64,000 bases of DNA from Lucinisca nassula (GCA_963580285.1 OY757019.1:59974587-60038586), one strand, 5' to 3'. Positions 42,720-55,383 are shown, counted from the first letter of the stretch. Program-made: numbers and translations. The notes: generated by a model from the sequence alone, not told the origin.

Positions 42720-43922
42720 CCATCGGGGCTTGAAGAAATTGAATGGGCTATATGGTGCTTCTTTGCAGAGCTGGAACCGACCACACATGAGTACTGGTAA
42801 ACAGGTTCTTAGCCTGCCCAGGAAAAGTGGTGCAGTTGGACCGTCCATGCATATTGACCCTATTGGTTTAATTGGGTGGAAAGGGCTTCAGGGTTATCGG
42901 TACCATGGGCTGCGCAGGGCCTTTTCTGAATTTTATAGACGCCATTCTGATTTAATTTCAAAATTCAATATTGGACTTGGATCTCTTCTGCAGCAAGGTC
43001 TATCGGAACCCGAGTTTTGTGGTGACTTAGAATATAAATTCAGAAAAATATATAACCGCAATGACTGCAGCACCCAATTTCGTAAAATCATTCTTCGATA
43101 TAAAAAGATTGGGTACAACATGGATATTATACGACAGACTGCATGCATGGTAGTTAACCCAATCACGGTTGGCAACTTTGCTTCCCTCTTTTATTGCACG
43201 CCGGTGGGTCAGGCCTCAGATTCTATGACGGCTCCAACGTAAAGGCTTATTGAAAATTAGAGAGATAATGTTGGTTGGTGCCTGATGCTCTGTCTCTGGT
43301 TGGGCTCATCGGAGTCTAACTGTTGGTTTTCTTTTGCTCCAGCATTTCAGTGGTTTCTAGCTGTCGAGTCCTCACCGTTGTCTCACCTCTGTGGTTCTTT
43401 GATTTTTGTGTTCACCGAGATGTTGCACTGATGAGATAGGAGGCCTTCATGCGGACTGAACAAATTATTTGTCTAAATCGCGACGGAAGTAAGGGCGAGG
43501 ATTGTGGCCACGTAAAATCGATTTAAGCCCCCCAGTGGAAATCTTCCACTGACCGTTCCAAGGCGGCTCTTCTGTGGCGATTTATTTATGTTGTTGTTTG
43601 TTACTTACTGTGTGTATCACTTGTGTCTTTTAATTTTGGATGGCCATATGGCCATTTTGTGGGAAAGTAACTGTCCTTATGGCCTTCCTTTGTTTAGGTT
43701 TCCATTATGGTCTGGTCGCTTAATGTTGGTATTTCTTTCCCTTTGGTGTCTTTTATGGGTGGAGTAAGTTAATTGTGTCAATTCCTGATCTTTGTTTTAC
43801 TTCTACTTTTAAAGATATAATTTCAACTCGATGTCTTGCAAATGTCCCACAAAACTAGAAGCAACGTCTCCAAAATGACCTACACTGTGCTGACAGGGAT
43901 GTTAAACCTCAAATCAATAAAC
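42720..43922 (+). repeat. SINE-like repeat, split by Penelope-like insertion
   Basis: 5' part at 42720-42888 (CATCGGGGCTTGAAGAA ... GGTTTAATTGGGTGG) and 3' part at 43828-43922 (ATGTCCCACAAAACTAGAAG, CTCCAAAATGACCTAC, GATGTTAAACCTCAAAT). The split falls in the ATTGGGCGACAGGGCTT/GAGATG region of the family. The repeat itself sits inside the satellite-bearing element above. Confidence 0.75.
42889..43818 (+). pseudogene. Penelope-like RT C-terminus plus 3' tail
   Basis: GYRYHGLRRAFSEFYRRHSD, ISKFNIGLGSLLQQGLSEPE, IGYNMDIIRQTACMVVNPIT, ending at the stop after 43242; then the full conserved tail to TTTTACTTCTACTTTTA (43818). The RT palm is missing, so this is 5'-truncated. Its frame happens to continue upstream into the SINE-like repeat (42730-42888), which is not part of the protein. 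It is the best-preserved C-terminal end in the cluster. Confidence 0.85.
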
Positions 43923-46800
43923 ACGGGCAGGTAACTCCAAAGATGTTTGTCTCATGCAGCCGAAATTCGAACTCTATGTAGACTGTATGTTCCTTCTGGT
44001 TATTTCCAAGTTTGATGAGGATCAGATCAGAAATGGCGGAGAAAAAGTTGAGACGTCGTTTTCCCCATTATATGTCTATGGAACATTTTTGTTTCCATGG
44101 CAACCACAGTTCAGATCAAAACTGGTCCAAAACCTAATGCAGTCAATCCCCTAACCCAGTAATGCTGCACATAAAATTTGATTGGGATTGGCCAGCTAGT
44201 CACTTAGATATTCAAGTTCAAAGGTGTGGACGACGGACGGAGGTTTTATGCGTTTTCTCGTTTACTGAAAGTTTCAAAAAGATCAGATTGGAAACGGCTG
44301 AGAAAAGGTGGAGACACTATTTTTCACTAGTATTTATGCTCAAGGGCAGGTAATTTGAAAGCCTTTTGTCTCATGCGGCCCAAATTCGAACTAAACATAG
44401 ACTGTCAGCTCCTTCTGGTTATCTGGAAGTTTGATGAAGGTCAGGTTAGAAATAGCCAAGCAAAGTTGGAGACATTGTTTTCCCATTGTAAGTCTATGGG
44501 AAAATTTTTCACCCTCAAGGGGATGTAACTGGAAATTCGTTGATCAGATTCAAGCCAAAATCGAACTCATTAGAGATTTTGTGCTTATCCTCGTTACCAA
44601 AAGTAACAAAAACATCAGATCAAAAACAGTTGCGGAAAAAACTGATACACCATTTTTCGCTAATATTTATGCTCAATGGCAGGTAACTCAGAAGTCATTT
44701 GACCTGCATGGCACAAATTCGAACTCAACATAGACTGTATGCCCCTCCTGGTTATCTGCAAATTTGATGAAGATCTGATTTGAAATGGTCGAGAAAAGCT
44801 GGAGACGTCGTTTTTCCATTGTAAATCTATGGGAAAATATTTCACACTCAAGGAGATGTAACTTGTTAACCACTGGTCAGATTCAAGTCAACTTCGAACT
44901 CGAGATTTAACGCTTGTCCTCTTTACCAAAAGTTACAAAATGATCCAAACAAAAACGGCTGAGAAAAGCTGGAGACACCATTTTCACTTACATTTATGCT
45001 CAAGGGCAGGGAGCTCAGAAGCTGTTTGTCCCGTGAAGCCCAAATTTGAACTCAACGTATACTGTAAGCCCCTCCTCGTTATCTGCAAGTTTGATGAAGA
45101 TCGGACCAGAAATGGCGGAGAAAACGTGGAGACGTCGTTTTCCCCATTATAAGTCTATGGGAAAAAAATTTTCACGCTCAAGGGGATCTAAATGAAAAAA
45201 AAAAAAAAACGCTCGTCAGATTCAATCCGAATTCGAACTCGTCCAAGATTTTTTGCTTGTTCTCGTTTATAAAAAGTTACAAAATGATCAGATCATAAAC
45301 GGCTGAGAAAAGCTGGAGACACCATTTGTCACTTATACTTTTGCTCAAGGGCAGGTAACTTCAAAGCTGTTTGTCCCATCCATCCAAAATATGAACTCGA
45401 CGTAGACTGTAAGCCCCTCCTGGTAACTGCAAGATTGATTAAGATCGGATCAGAAATGGCCGAGAAAAAGTGGAGACGTCGTTTTCCCCATTATAAGTCT
45501 ATGGAACCTTTTTGTTTCCTTGGCAACCACAGTTCTGATCAAAACTGTTCATAACCTAATGCAGTCAATCCCGCAACCCAGTAATGCTGCACATAGAATT
45601 TGATTGGGATTGGCCAGCTAGTCATTTAGATATTCAAGTTCAAAGGTGTGGACGACGGACGATCGACGGATGACGGATGCCTACCTATACTATAAGCTCA
45701 CCTTGTGAGCCTTCGGCAAAGGTGAGCTAAAAAGATCAGATCATAAACGGCTGAGATAAGCTGGAGACATCATTTTTCACTTATATTTATGCTCAAGGGC
45801 AGGTAACTCCAAAGCTGTTTGTCCCGTGCAGCCCAAATTCGAACTCGACATAGACTGTAAGCCCCTCCTGGTTATCTGCATGTTTGATGAAGATTGGATA
45901 AGAAATGGCTGAGAAAAAGTGGAGACGTCGTTTTCCCCCTATAAGGCTATGGGAAAATTTTTCACGTTCAAGGGGATGTAACTGGAAAACCGCTGGTCAG
46001 AGTCTAACAAAATTCGAACTCGTCCGAGATTTTATGCTTGTCCTCGTATATGAAAAGTTACAAAAAGATCAGATCTAAACGGCTGAGAAAAGCTAGAGAC
46101 ACCATTTTTCACTTATATCTATATTCAAGGGCAGGTAACTCCAAACCTGTTTGTCCCGTGCAGCCCAAATTCGAACTCGACGTAGACTGTAAGCCCCTCC
46201 TGGTTATCTGCAAGTTTAATGGAGATCGGTTTAGAAATGGCTTAGAAAAAGTGGAGACGTCGTTTTCCCCATTATAAGTATATGGGAAAATTTTTCACGC
46301 TCAAGGGGGTGTAAGTGGAAAACCACTGGTCAGATTCAAACCAAATTCGAACTCGTCCGAGTTTTAATGCTTGTCCTCGTTTATTAAAAGTTACAAAAAG
46401 ATCAGATCATAAACGTCTGAGAAAAGCCGGAGACACAATTTTCCACTTCTATTTATGCTCCAGGGCAGGTAACTCCAAACCTGTTTTGTCCCGTGCAGCC
46501 CAAATTCGAACTCGACGTAGACTGTAAGCCCCTCCTCGTTATCTGCAAGTTTGATGAAGATCGGATCAGAAACGGCCGAGAAAAAGTGGAGACGTCGTTT
46601 TCCCCATTATAAGTCTATGGAACCTTTTTGCTTCCATGGCAACCAGAATTCAAATCTGATCAGCCCAAAAACCTTATGGAGCCTTTCCCCCAACCCGATG
46701 ATGCTTCTCATGAAATTTGATCAAGATTGACCGTGGGGTATTAGAGATATACTTATTTGAAATTGTTTACGCACGCACGCACGCACGGAAACAAGATTCA

Positions 46801-47419
46801 ACCAACACTGTTGTAGAAGTAGTAAGCCTATAAATGCAATATCTTGTTATCGTCCCCGCGGGGAAGATTAAGAAATGTTTAAAACTACGTTTTTAAAGGA
46901 AAATTTGTCTGATTTGAGTCTTCTAGACGCTTGCAATAAACTAAATATAGCTGCCGACAGGCGTCGCTTCGAATGGTTGCCCTGTTTTTGAAGAGTGTTA
47001 TACAAAACAGGACTGAAAATCAAATGTTAATAAGTAGGGCTGTGTGAAAAAAAACAGAAATCGTGATAAAAACAACTCACCTTAGGTCAGTTCAGCGCCA
47101 AATGTCAAAGAGGACTGCAAACATCGTACATAACATCGGAACACAAAAGTTTGCATGCTGTGTCAATAAGAATTGGAGGTGGCTTTAAGAACAGAAGAAT
47201 GTAACCATGTTTAACTGTTTCGGGGCTACAGTCTTGCCAGTTGTATTTATCTATATTTTACTACCTGTAGAGTGTTTACTCTTCGTGGTGTCCTCCACAA
47301 TGTAGTCATGGTACCTGCCATGTTTTAGACTTTTAAAACAAATTAACTGAAGAAATGCTATTTACTTAATTTCATTAATTCTTTATCTTCAGATTACTGA
47401 TTACACGAAGTACTCTTCA
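46801..47419. other. No gene seen
   Basis: Unassigned sequence following the (ACGC)n terminus. Confidence 0.5.
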
Positions 47420-48010
47420 TCCGACGAGAACCCCCATACAAAAGCACCTTTGGTGTACTGGTTCGATCTCCTTGTTTGTCTTCTTCTCCTCATTTCTTCT
47501 CTTTCTTCTGTGAATCCCTCTGGATGACAAACCACGTCACTTTTCTTTTTTTTCCCCTTTTGTTGATTTACTGGCAGGTGGACTGACTGCTAGAGGTTTG
47601 CTGATACTGAGGATTTTGCAGGTTTTGTCTTTTTTCTTGCGACTCCAGTGGATGGTCCTGAAGCCGGTCTTGAATGCTCAACAAGAATCGGGGCTTCAGT
47701 TGAGGGACCTGAAACTGGTTATAAAGGGGCCGATAAAGCCTCTTGAACAAGAGTCCTATCGGCATCATCATCTGCAGACAGACTTGTGGAAGAAAACAGA
47801 GCTGAAAGTTGTGCCTCACTTCCGGCGTCAGACAGACGGGTACTAGATTGCTGTGTCACTGGACGATTGGGTGGAACATAGCTCTCGTCACGTCAAGGCT
47901 CACCATCGGCTTCACTGTGTAAAGACACTTCTAACTCTACTTCACTTGTAACTGGCATTATAGTCAAATCATTGAGGGGAGTGCCGGACTCGGGTTCTAG
48001 AGTCCAAGAA
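47420..48010 (-). other. Possible low-complexity coding remnant
   Basis: One minus-strand frame reads like a Ser/Pro/Lys-rich protein tail: EVELEVSLHSEADGEP, YVPPNRPVTQQSSTRLSDAG, EAQLSALFSSTSLSADDDAD, then a basic GKKKKSDVVCHPEGFTEERE. It has at least three stops. I do not recognise it. It could be the middle of a Myb/MADF-type transposon accessory protein or a decayed exon. Confidence 0.25.
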
Positions 48011-48899
48011 TCAAAGAGAGGGGTGGAATATACATAGAAGTATAGAAGTAGTTCGATCAGGTACCGTGGTTAACCATGGTTAACCAGTGGTTAACTAAAG
48101 TGTGATCGAACTCAGTCTGGTAGCGGTCTGGTAGAATGGCGGGAAAGTCGTGACGTCACTCTGGTCGAACCAGACTAAAGCGTGGGTTTCTCTGGTAGAT
48201 ACGTCACACCATACGTAACAAAGATGGCGGCGAAAGGGCGAACACTAATGTCCGGGAAATGGCCGGGAATTGTCCGGAAAATGGGGGGTAGTGGTGCGTT
48301 ATCCCTAATATCTCCACTGCGGGAGGTCAGAAATTAATAAAATTAGTATCAAATAAAATAAATAATAATGTCTAGCCTGCTACATAGACTTCTATTTAAG
48401 AAATAGATGCTCTATGAAAGTTTTGCCAAAATATCTAGTAAGGCTTGGCAGTAAAATTATCCAAATTTTCAATTTTCTATGTTACAAATCTACAGAAACT
48501 CTAAGATGCCATAGCAACTAAAGAGCCGAATTTCTAAATAAAAAACATAAACGTGTTCAGGCAAATATGGTGAATATTTCCATAAAGTATCAGCCTCATA
48601 GAGCATATGGTTTTTCGAGAAGATGATTTATAAGTCTGTTTTTATTCTGTTTTTTTGGGCGCAATTTGGTTTCCATGGCACCCAATAAAAGTGACCAGTT
48701 GGCCTAAAATAATACGGCAGATAGGTGATTGCTTAAAAATATTTCTAGGAAAATTTTGGCAAAATATCTGGAAAGGCATAGCAGTTAATTCCATTTTTTA
48801 ATTTTCTCCATTATAAGTCAATGGAAACTCTAAGTTGCCATAGCAACCAAACTAAAAAGCCGAATTCCATAAAAAACACATAACCTGAAAAGGCAAATA
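48011..48899. other. No gene seen; palindromic patch
   Basis: GTGGTTAACCATGGTTAACC at 48066-48085 contains the palindrome GGTTAACCATGGTTAACC, followed by AGTGGTTAAC. CTGGTAGCGGTCTGGTAGA lies just after. The rest is AT-rich with weak internal duplication (ATGGAAACTCTAAG.TGCCATAGCAAC near 48490 and 48822). Confidence 0.45.
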
Positions 48900-49186
48900 T
48901 GGTGATTATTTACTCGTCACCAACTTACAAGGCTCTAGCTCCAATAGATTTTGAGATTATTTGCTGACAAGATTTTATAAAAAAAATTCAAAGGGCAATA
49001 ACTTTTGAAAGGGCATAATCCGGATAAGAAAAAAAATACGCGTTAGCTAATTTTCCATGAAGAATAGATATATGAAATTTCAAAACCCTAGCATGCACGT
49101 TTCTTGCGTTATGCTATGCATCAAAGGCGTAACGGAAAGTCGAATGGACGAACCAGAAACAATATGTCCCTCCAATTTTTTAGGAC
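48900..49186. repeat. Hairpin-ended repeat (second copy)
   Basis: Closely matches 4305-4555 (CTAGCTCCAATAGATTTTGA, GGGCAATAACTTTTGAAAGG, CATGAAGAATAGATATATGA, GGCGTAACGGAAAGTCGAAT). The copy is cut inside its terminal hairpin, CCTCCAATTTTTTA, and its other half resumes at 55488 as TTTAAAGTTGGGGTCAT. Confidence 0.75.
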
Positions 49187-49459
49187 ACCTGTCACGTAGT
49201 GACAAGGTGAGCTTTTGTGATCACTTTTTGTCCGTCGTGCGTGCGTCCGTCCGTGCGTGCGTGCGTCCGTCCGTGCGTCCTTAAACAATTTCAAATAAGT
49301 ATATCTCTAATACCCCATGGGCAGTCTTGATCAAATTTCATGAGAAGCATCATCAGGTAGGGGGAAAGGCTGCATAAGGTTTTTGGGCAGATCAGATTGG
49401 AATTCTGGTTGCCATGGCAACAAATAGCTCCCATAGACTTACAATGGGAAAAAATTAAA

Positions 49460-50283
49460 ATATCTTCTTCTCTGAAACTACTGGGCCCAGAGCTTAGATA
49501 TTGAGCTTGTAACAATGTCAAGTGGTCACCTACATAAATCCTGCCAATCATGCCCCCGGGGTCCAAATTGGCCACACCCCGGGGCCCCTTAACTCCTATA
49601 GACTCATAATGGAAACAAAAAGCTTCAAAAATCTTCTTCTCTGAAACCACAGGGCCCAGAGCTTAGATATTTAGCATGTAGCAACGGCAAGTGGTAACCT
49701 ACATAATTCCTGCCGATCATGCCCCTGGGTTCCAAATGGGCCACGCCCCCGGGCCCCTTCGCTCCCATAGACTCATAATGGAAAAAAAGCTTCAAAAATT
49801 TTCTTCTCTGAAACCACAGGATCCAGAGCTTAGGTATTTAGCATATATTATCGGCAAGTGGTCAACTACATAATTCCTGCCAATCATGCCCCTGTGGTCC
49901 AAATTGACCACACCCGGGGCCCCTTAGCTCCCATAGACTCATAATGGAAAAAAAAGCCTCAAAATTCTTCTTCTCTGAAACCACAGGGCCAAGAGCTTAG
50001 ATATTTAGCATGTAGCAATGGCAAGTGGTCATCTGCAAAATTCCTGCCAATCATGCCCCTGGGGTCCAAACGGGCCACACCCCGGGGCCCCTTCGCTCCC
50101 ATAGACTCATGATGGAAAAAAAGCTTAAAAATCTTCTTCTCTGAAACCACAGGGCCCAGAGCTTAGATATTTAGCATGTAGCAATGGCAATTGGTCACCT
50201 ACAAAATTCCTGCCAATCATGCCCCTGGGGTCCAAATGGGCCACGTCCCGGGGCCCCTTTACTCCCATAGACTCATAATGGAA
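49460..50283. repeat. 167-bp satellite array, left part
   Basis: AGCTTCAAAAATCTTCTTCT starts near 49621, 49788, 49955 and 50122, an exact 167-bp spacing. Each unit has CCACAGGGCCCAGAGCTTAG and CCAATCATGCCCCTGGGGTC. Short open frames on both strands are by-products. Confidence 0.85.
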
Positions 50284-53200
50284 ACAAGAGGACCAATCTA
50301 GCTTGGTCCTGTATCGCTCACCTGAGCTAACAGATTCAAAGTTTAAGGAAGTGCCAACCTTTACTGAAGGCTTTATGGGAGGACATGGTGATGACAGGGT
50401 AAGCATTTTCTGAAATTCAAGTAGAATTTAACTCTATGATAAACAGGCTGACCTCACCGGTTTTCAAACTCATTCAAGCTTTTATTCCTGACTTGCTAAG
50501 AAGATCCAATCTAAACTGAAGTGGCTATGGTGATGACAAGTTCAAAACAAGAGTTTTCAAACTCCTCCAAGCTTTCTGCCTGACTTCCTTGTTTGTAAGT
50601 TTCATGAAGATCCGTTCAAAACTAAAGGGGCAGCAGTGATAACAATGTCGAAAATAGGCATTTTCAGCAATTAAAGGCACGTCACTCTATGATAAATGTG
50701 CCAACTTGGCCGGTATTCGAACTCACCTGAGGTTTTATTCCCAGCCACCTTACATGAAAGTTTCAGAAAGATCCGATCAGACTTGGCCAGTATTCAAACT
50801 CATCCAAGATTTTATTCCCAGCCACCTCACATATAAGTTTCAGAAAGATCCGATCAAAACTGAAGGGGCTACGGTGATGACAAGGTCAAAATTTGGCATT
50901 TTTAGCAATGAAAGGGATGTTACTCTAAAATAAATGAGCCAACTTGGCCAGTTTTCGAACTCATCCGAGGTTTCATCCCCAGCCACCTTACATATAAGTT
51001 TCAGAAAATTCTGATCAAAACTGAAGGGGCTACGGTAATGACAAGGTCAAAAATCAACATTTTCAGCCATCAAAGGGACAGAACTCTACGATAAATGGGC
51101 TGACTTGACCTGTTTTCGAACTCATCCAAGAGTTTATCCCCAGCCACCTTACATATAGGTTTCAGAAAGATCCGATCAAAACTGAAGGGGCTATGGTGAT
51201 GACAAGGTCAAAAATCGGCATTTTCGGCAATCAAAGGGACGTAAATCAATGATAAATGGGCCAACTTGGCCGGTATTCAAACTCATCCTAGGTTTTATCT
51301 CCAGTCACCTTACATAAAGGTTTCAGAAAGATTCGATCAAAACTGAAGGGGCTATGGTGATGACAAGGTAAACAAGAGTTTTCAAACTCCTCCAAGCTTT
51401 CTGCCTGACTTCCTTGTTTGTAAGTTTCATGAAGATCCGTTCAAAACTAAAGGGGCAGCAGTGATGACAATGTCGAAAATAAGCATTTTCAGCAATAAAA
51501 CGCACGTCACTCTATGATAAATGTGCCGACTTGGCCGGTATTCGAACTCACCTGAGGTTTATTCCCAGCCACCTTACATGTAAGTTTCAGAAAGGTCCGA
51601 TCAGACTTGGCCAGTATTCAAACTCATCCAAGATTTTATTCCCAGCCACCTCACATATAAGTTTCAGAAAGATCCGATCAAAACTGAAGGGGCTAGGGTG
51701 ATGACAAGGTCAAAATTTGGCATTTTTAGCAATCAAAGGGATGTTACTCTAAAATAAATGAGCCGACTTGGCCAGTTTTCGAACTCATCCGAGGTTTCAT
51801 CCCCAGCCACCTTACATATAAGTTTCAGAAAAATCCGATCAAAACTGGAGGGGCTACGGTAATGACAAGGTCTAAAATCAACATTTTCAGCCATCAAAGG
51901 GACATAACTCTACGATAAATTGGCTGACTTGACCTGTTTTCGAACTCATCCAAGATTTTATCCCCAGCCACCTTACATATAAGTTTCAGAAAGATCCGAT
52001 CAAAACTGAAGGGGCTATGGTGATGACAAGGTCAAAATCGGCATTTTCAGCAATCAAAGGGACGTAAATCTATGATAAATGGGCCAACTTGGCCGGTATT
52101 CAAACTCATCCTAGGTTTTATCTCCAGTCACCTTACATATAGGTTTCAGAAAGATTCAATCAAATCTGAAGGGGCTACGGTAATGACAAGGTAAAAAATT
52201 CACATTTTCAGCCATCAAAGGGACATAACTATATAGTTAATGGGGCAACTTGGCAGGTTTTCGAACTCATCCGAGGTTTTATCCCCAACCACCTTACATA
52301 TAAGTTTCAGAAAGATCCGATCAAAACTGAAGGGGCTACAGTGTTGACAAGATCAAAAATCAACATTTTCAGCAATCAAAGGGACCTAACTCTATGATAA
52401 ATAGGCCACCTTTGCCGGTATGCGAACTCATTCGAGGCTTTATCCCCAGCCACCTTGCATATAAGTTTCAGAAAGATCCGATCAAAACTGAAAGGGCTAC
52501 GGTGATGACAAGGTCAAAAATCGGCATTTTCAGCAATCAAAGGGACGTTACTCTGTGATAAATAAACCAACTTGGCTGGTTTTCGAACTCATCCGAGGTT
52601 TTATCCCCAGCCACCTTACATATAAGTTTCAGAAAGATCCGATCAAAACTGAAGGGGCTACAATGTTGACAAGATCAAAAATCAACATTTTCAGCAATCA
52701 AAGGGACCTAACTCTATGATAAATAGGCCACCTTTGCCGGTATGCGAACTCATCCAAGGCTTTATCCCCAGCCACCTTGCGTATAAGTTTCAGAAAGATC
52801 CGATCAAAACTTAAGGGGCTACGGTGATGACAAGGTCAAAAATCGGCATTTTCAGCAATCAAAGGGACGTAACTCTATGATAAATGGGCGGACTTGGCCG
52901 GTTTTCGAACTCATCCGAGGTTTTATCCCTAGCCACATTACATTTAAGTTTCAGAAAGATCCGATCAAAACTGAAGGGGCTACGGTGATGACAAGGTCGA
53001 AAATTGGCATTTTCAGCAATCAAAGGGACGTAACTCTATGATAAATGGGCCGACTTGGCCGGTTTTCGAACTCATCCGAGTTTTTATCCCCAGTCACCTT
53101 ACATATAAGTTTCAGAAAGATCCGATCAAAACTGAAGGCGCTACGGTGATGGCAATCATTTTCCCATAGTAAGTCTATGGGACCTTGTGGTTGCCATAGG

Positions 53201-53412
53201 AACCAAAGTTTTAGAGCGATTTCAAAAAAAAGTTTATGTCATCAATGCCCCACCAGAGGCATGCTACAGATGAAAAATGATTGAGATCAGCCTGCAGGAT
53301 AGAGAGATATAGCTGCTCAAAAGTGTGGACGGACGGACGACGGACGGACGGACGACGGAGGACCAACTATACTATAAGCTCCCCTGGAGCCTTCGGCCCA
53401 GGTGAGCTAAAA
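50284..53412. mobile_element. Inner satellite-bearing element, nested in the 167-bp array
   Basis: Starts ACAAGAGGACCAATCTAGC..TTGGTCCTGTATCGCTCACC (hairpin end) and finishes with a (GACG)n-type microsatellite at 53328-53368, then CTATACTATAAGCTCCCCTG..CCAGGTGAGCTAAAA. Removing it joins CATAATGGAAA to AAAGCTTCAAAAA, restoring a normal 167-bp unit. Confidence 0.8.
50440..53165. repeat. 161-bp satellite array with higher-order duplication
   Basis: GTTTCAGAAAGATCCGATCA occurs near 52465, 52626 and 52787, a spacing of 161 bp, with about 17 units in all. A block of about 825 bp beginning GAGTTTTCAAACTCCTCC is repeated (50551 and 51376), so five units were duplicated together. Confidence 0.85.
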
Positions 53413-54785
53413 AGCTTCAAAAATCTTCTTCTCTGAAACCACAGGGCCCAGAGCTTAAATATTTAACATGTAGCAATGGCAAGTGGTCGTCTACATAATT
53501 CCTGCAAATCATGCCCATTGGGTCCAAACGGTCCACGCCCCTGGGCCCCTTAGCTCCTATAGACTCATAATGGAAAAAAAGCTTCAAAAATCTTCTTCTC
53601 TGAAACCACAGGGCCCAGAGCTTAGATATTTATTATGTAGCAACGGCAATTGGTCACCTACATAATTCCTGCCAATCATGCCCCTGGGTTCTAAATGGGC
53701 CACGCCCCGGGGCCCCTTTGTTCCCATAGACTCATAATGGAAAGAAAAAGCTTAAAATATCTTCTTCTCTGAAACCACAAGGCCCAGAGCTTAGATATTT
53801 AGCATGTAGCAATGGCAAGTGTTCGCCTACGTTATTCCTGCCAATCATATCCCTGAGTTACAAACGGGCTACGACCCCTTAGCTCCTATAGACTCATAAT
53901 GGAAAAAAAGCTACAAAAAATCTTTTCTCTGAAACCACAGGGCCCAAGGCTTAGATATTTAGCATGTAGCAATGGCAAGTAGTCACCTACATTACTCCTG
54001 CCAATCATGCCCCTGGGGTCCAAATGGGCCACGCCCTGGGGCACCTTAGCTCCCATAGACTCATATTGGAAGCACGCTTCAAAACTCTTCTTCTCTGAAA
54101 CCACAGGGCCCAGAGCTTATATATTTAGCATGTGGCAATGACAAGTGGTCACCTACATAAATCCTGCCAATCATGCCCCTGGGGTCCAAATGGGCCACAC
54201 CCTGGGACCCCATTAGCTCCCATAGACTCATAATGAAAAAAAGCTTCAAAAATCTTCTTCTCTGAAACCACAGGGCCCAGAGCTTAGATAATTAGCATGT
54301 CGCAACGGCAAGTGGTCATCTACATATTTCCTGATAACCATGCCCCTGGGGTCCAAATGGGCCAAGCCCCAGGGCTCCTTAGTTCCCATAGACTCATAAT
54401 GGAAAAAAGCTTCAAAAATCTTCTTCTTAGAAACTGTGAAGCACAGAACTTAGATATTTAGTATCTAGCAACATAAAATAGCCAGCTACATAAATCCTGC
54501 TAACCCTGCCCCTGGGGTCAAAATTTGCCACGCCCGAGCTCATCAGCTCCAATAGACTTATAATGGAAAAAGAACTTAAAAAATCTTATTCTATGAAACC
54601 ATAAGGCCCAGAGCTTAGATTTTTAGTATGTAGCAATGTCAGGTGGCCACCTACATAAATCCTGTCAATTATGACCCTGGGATCCAAATTGGCCACCCCC
54701 AGGGCTCTTTAGCTTCCATAGACTTACAATTGGAAAAACTTCAAAAATCTTCTTCTCTGAAACCACAGGGCCCTTATAATGAAAA

Positions 54786-54825
<40 letters not shown>

Positions 54826-55212
54826 CAACTTAAAATGGGGAAAAAATCTTCAAAAATCTTCTTCTCTGAAACCATAAGTCCCAGAGCTTAGGGATTTAGC
54901 TTGTAGCAATGTCAAGTGGTTGCCTACATGAATCCTGCCAATCATGCCCCTGGGGTCCGATTTGGCAAAATCCTGTGGCCCTTAACGCCAACAAACTTAT
55001 AATGAAAAAAAAGCTTCAAACATCTTCTTTGAAACCATGAAGTACAGACATTAGATATTTAGTATATAGCAACACAAAATGGTCGCCTACATAAATCCTG
55101 CCAACCATGCCCTTTGGACAAAAATTGGCCAAGCCCCAGGGCTCATTAGCTCCTATAGACTTATACTTGAAAAAAAACTTCAAAAAATCTTTTTCCCCAA
55201 AACCATAAGGCA
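53413..55212. repeat. 167-bp satellite array, right part
   Basis: Continuation of the left array (AGCTTCAAAAATCTTCTTCT near 53413, 53580 and later units) with growing divergence toward 55200. A (CA)n microsatellite lies at 54789-54820 within one damaged unit. Confidence 0.8.
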
Positions 55213-55383
55213 CAGATTTTGTTTGATTTGAGGTTTTACATCCCCGTCAACACTGTATAGGTCATTTTGGAGATGCCTCTTCCAATTTTGTGGGACTTTT
55301 ACCCGACATTGAGGTTAAATTACATCTCAAGCCCTGTCGTCTAATGAAACCAATAGGGTTTATAAGCATGGACACCGCTTTGC
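55213..55383 (-). repeat. SINE-like repeat, 3' half
   Basis: GTTTGATTTGAGGTTTTACA, GGTCATTTTGGAGATGC, GACATTGAGGTTAAATTACA and AATGAAACCAATAGGGTTT. Inserted in the last part of the outer satellite element. Confidence 0.75.

Larger units (their letters stand above)
42649..46800. mobile_element. Helentron-type satellite-bearing elements, overlapping
   Basis: Left terminus ACAAGAGGGCCAAAATGGCC (42652), a hairpin followed by a TATCGCTCTCCTG block, matches the terminus type at 50284 and, inverted, at 55450-55488. The core is a tandem array of about 332-345 bp units (GAGAAAAGCTGGAGAC near 44961, 45305, 45753, 46085, 46419). A right-type terminus, CTATACTATAAGCTCACC...GGTGAGCTAAAA, lies within the array at 45685-45735 next to a GACG-rich microsatellite. 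A different terminus with (ACGC)n closes it at 46740-46795. Two elements appear overlapped or nested. The organisation matches the bivalve pearl/HINE type. Non-coding. Confidence 0.6.

Noticed and set aside
42730..42888. N-terminal extension of the Penelope-like frame as a fusion protein
   Set aside because: The sequence is the SINE-like repeat seen elsewhere without coding function; the shared frame is accidental.
41390..43445. CTGATGA followed by GGAGGCC in Penelope-like tails as another hammerhead
   Set aside because: No GAAA follows the putative stem II and no stem I can be formed. The match to the core is by chance.
49291..50406. Open frames of 60-119 codons on both strands in the satellite arrays
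   Set aside because: They follow the satellite period, occur on both strands and lack any domain.
49460..53165. CRISPR-like array because of regular spacing
   Set aside because: Whole units of 161-167 bp repeat without short identical repeats and unique spacers. This is satellite DNA in a eukaryotic context.
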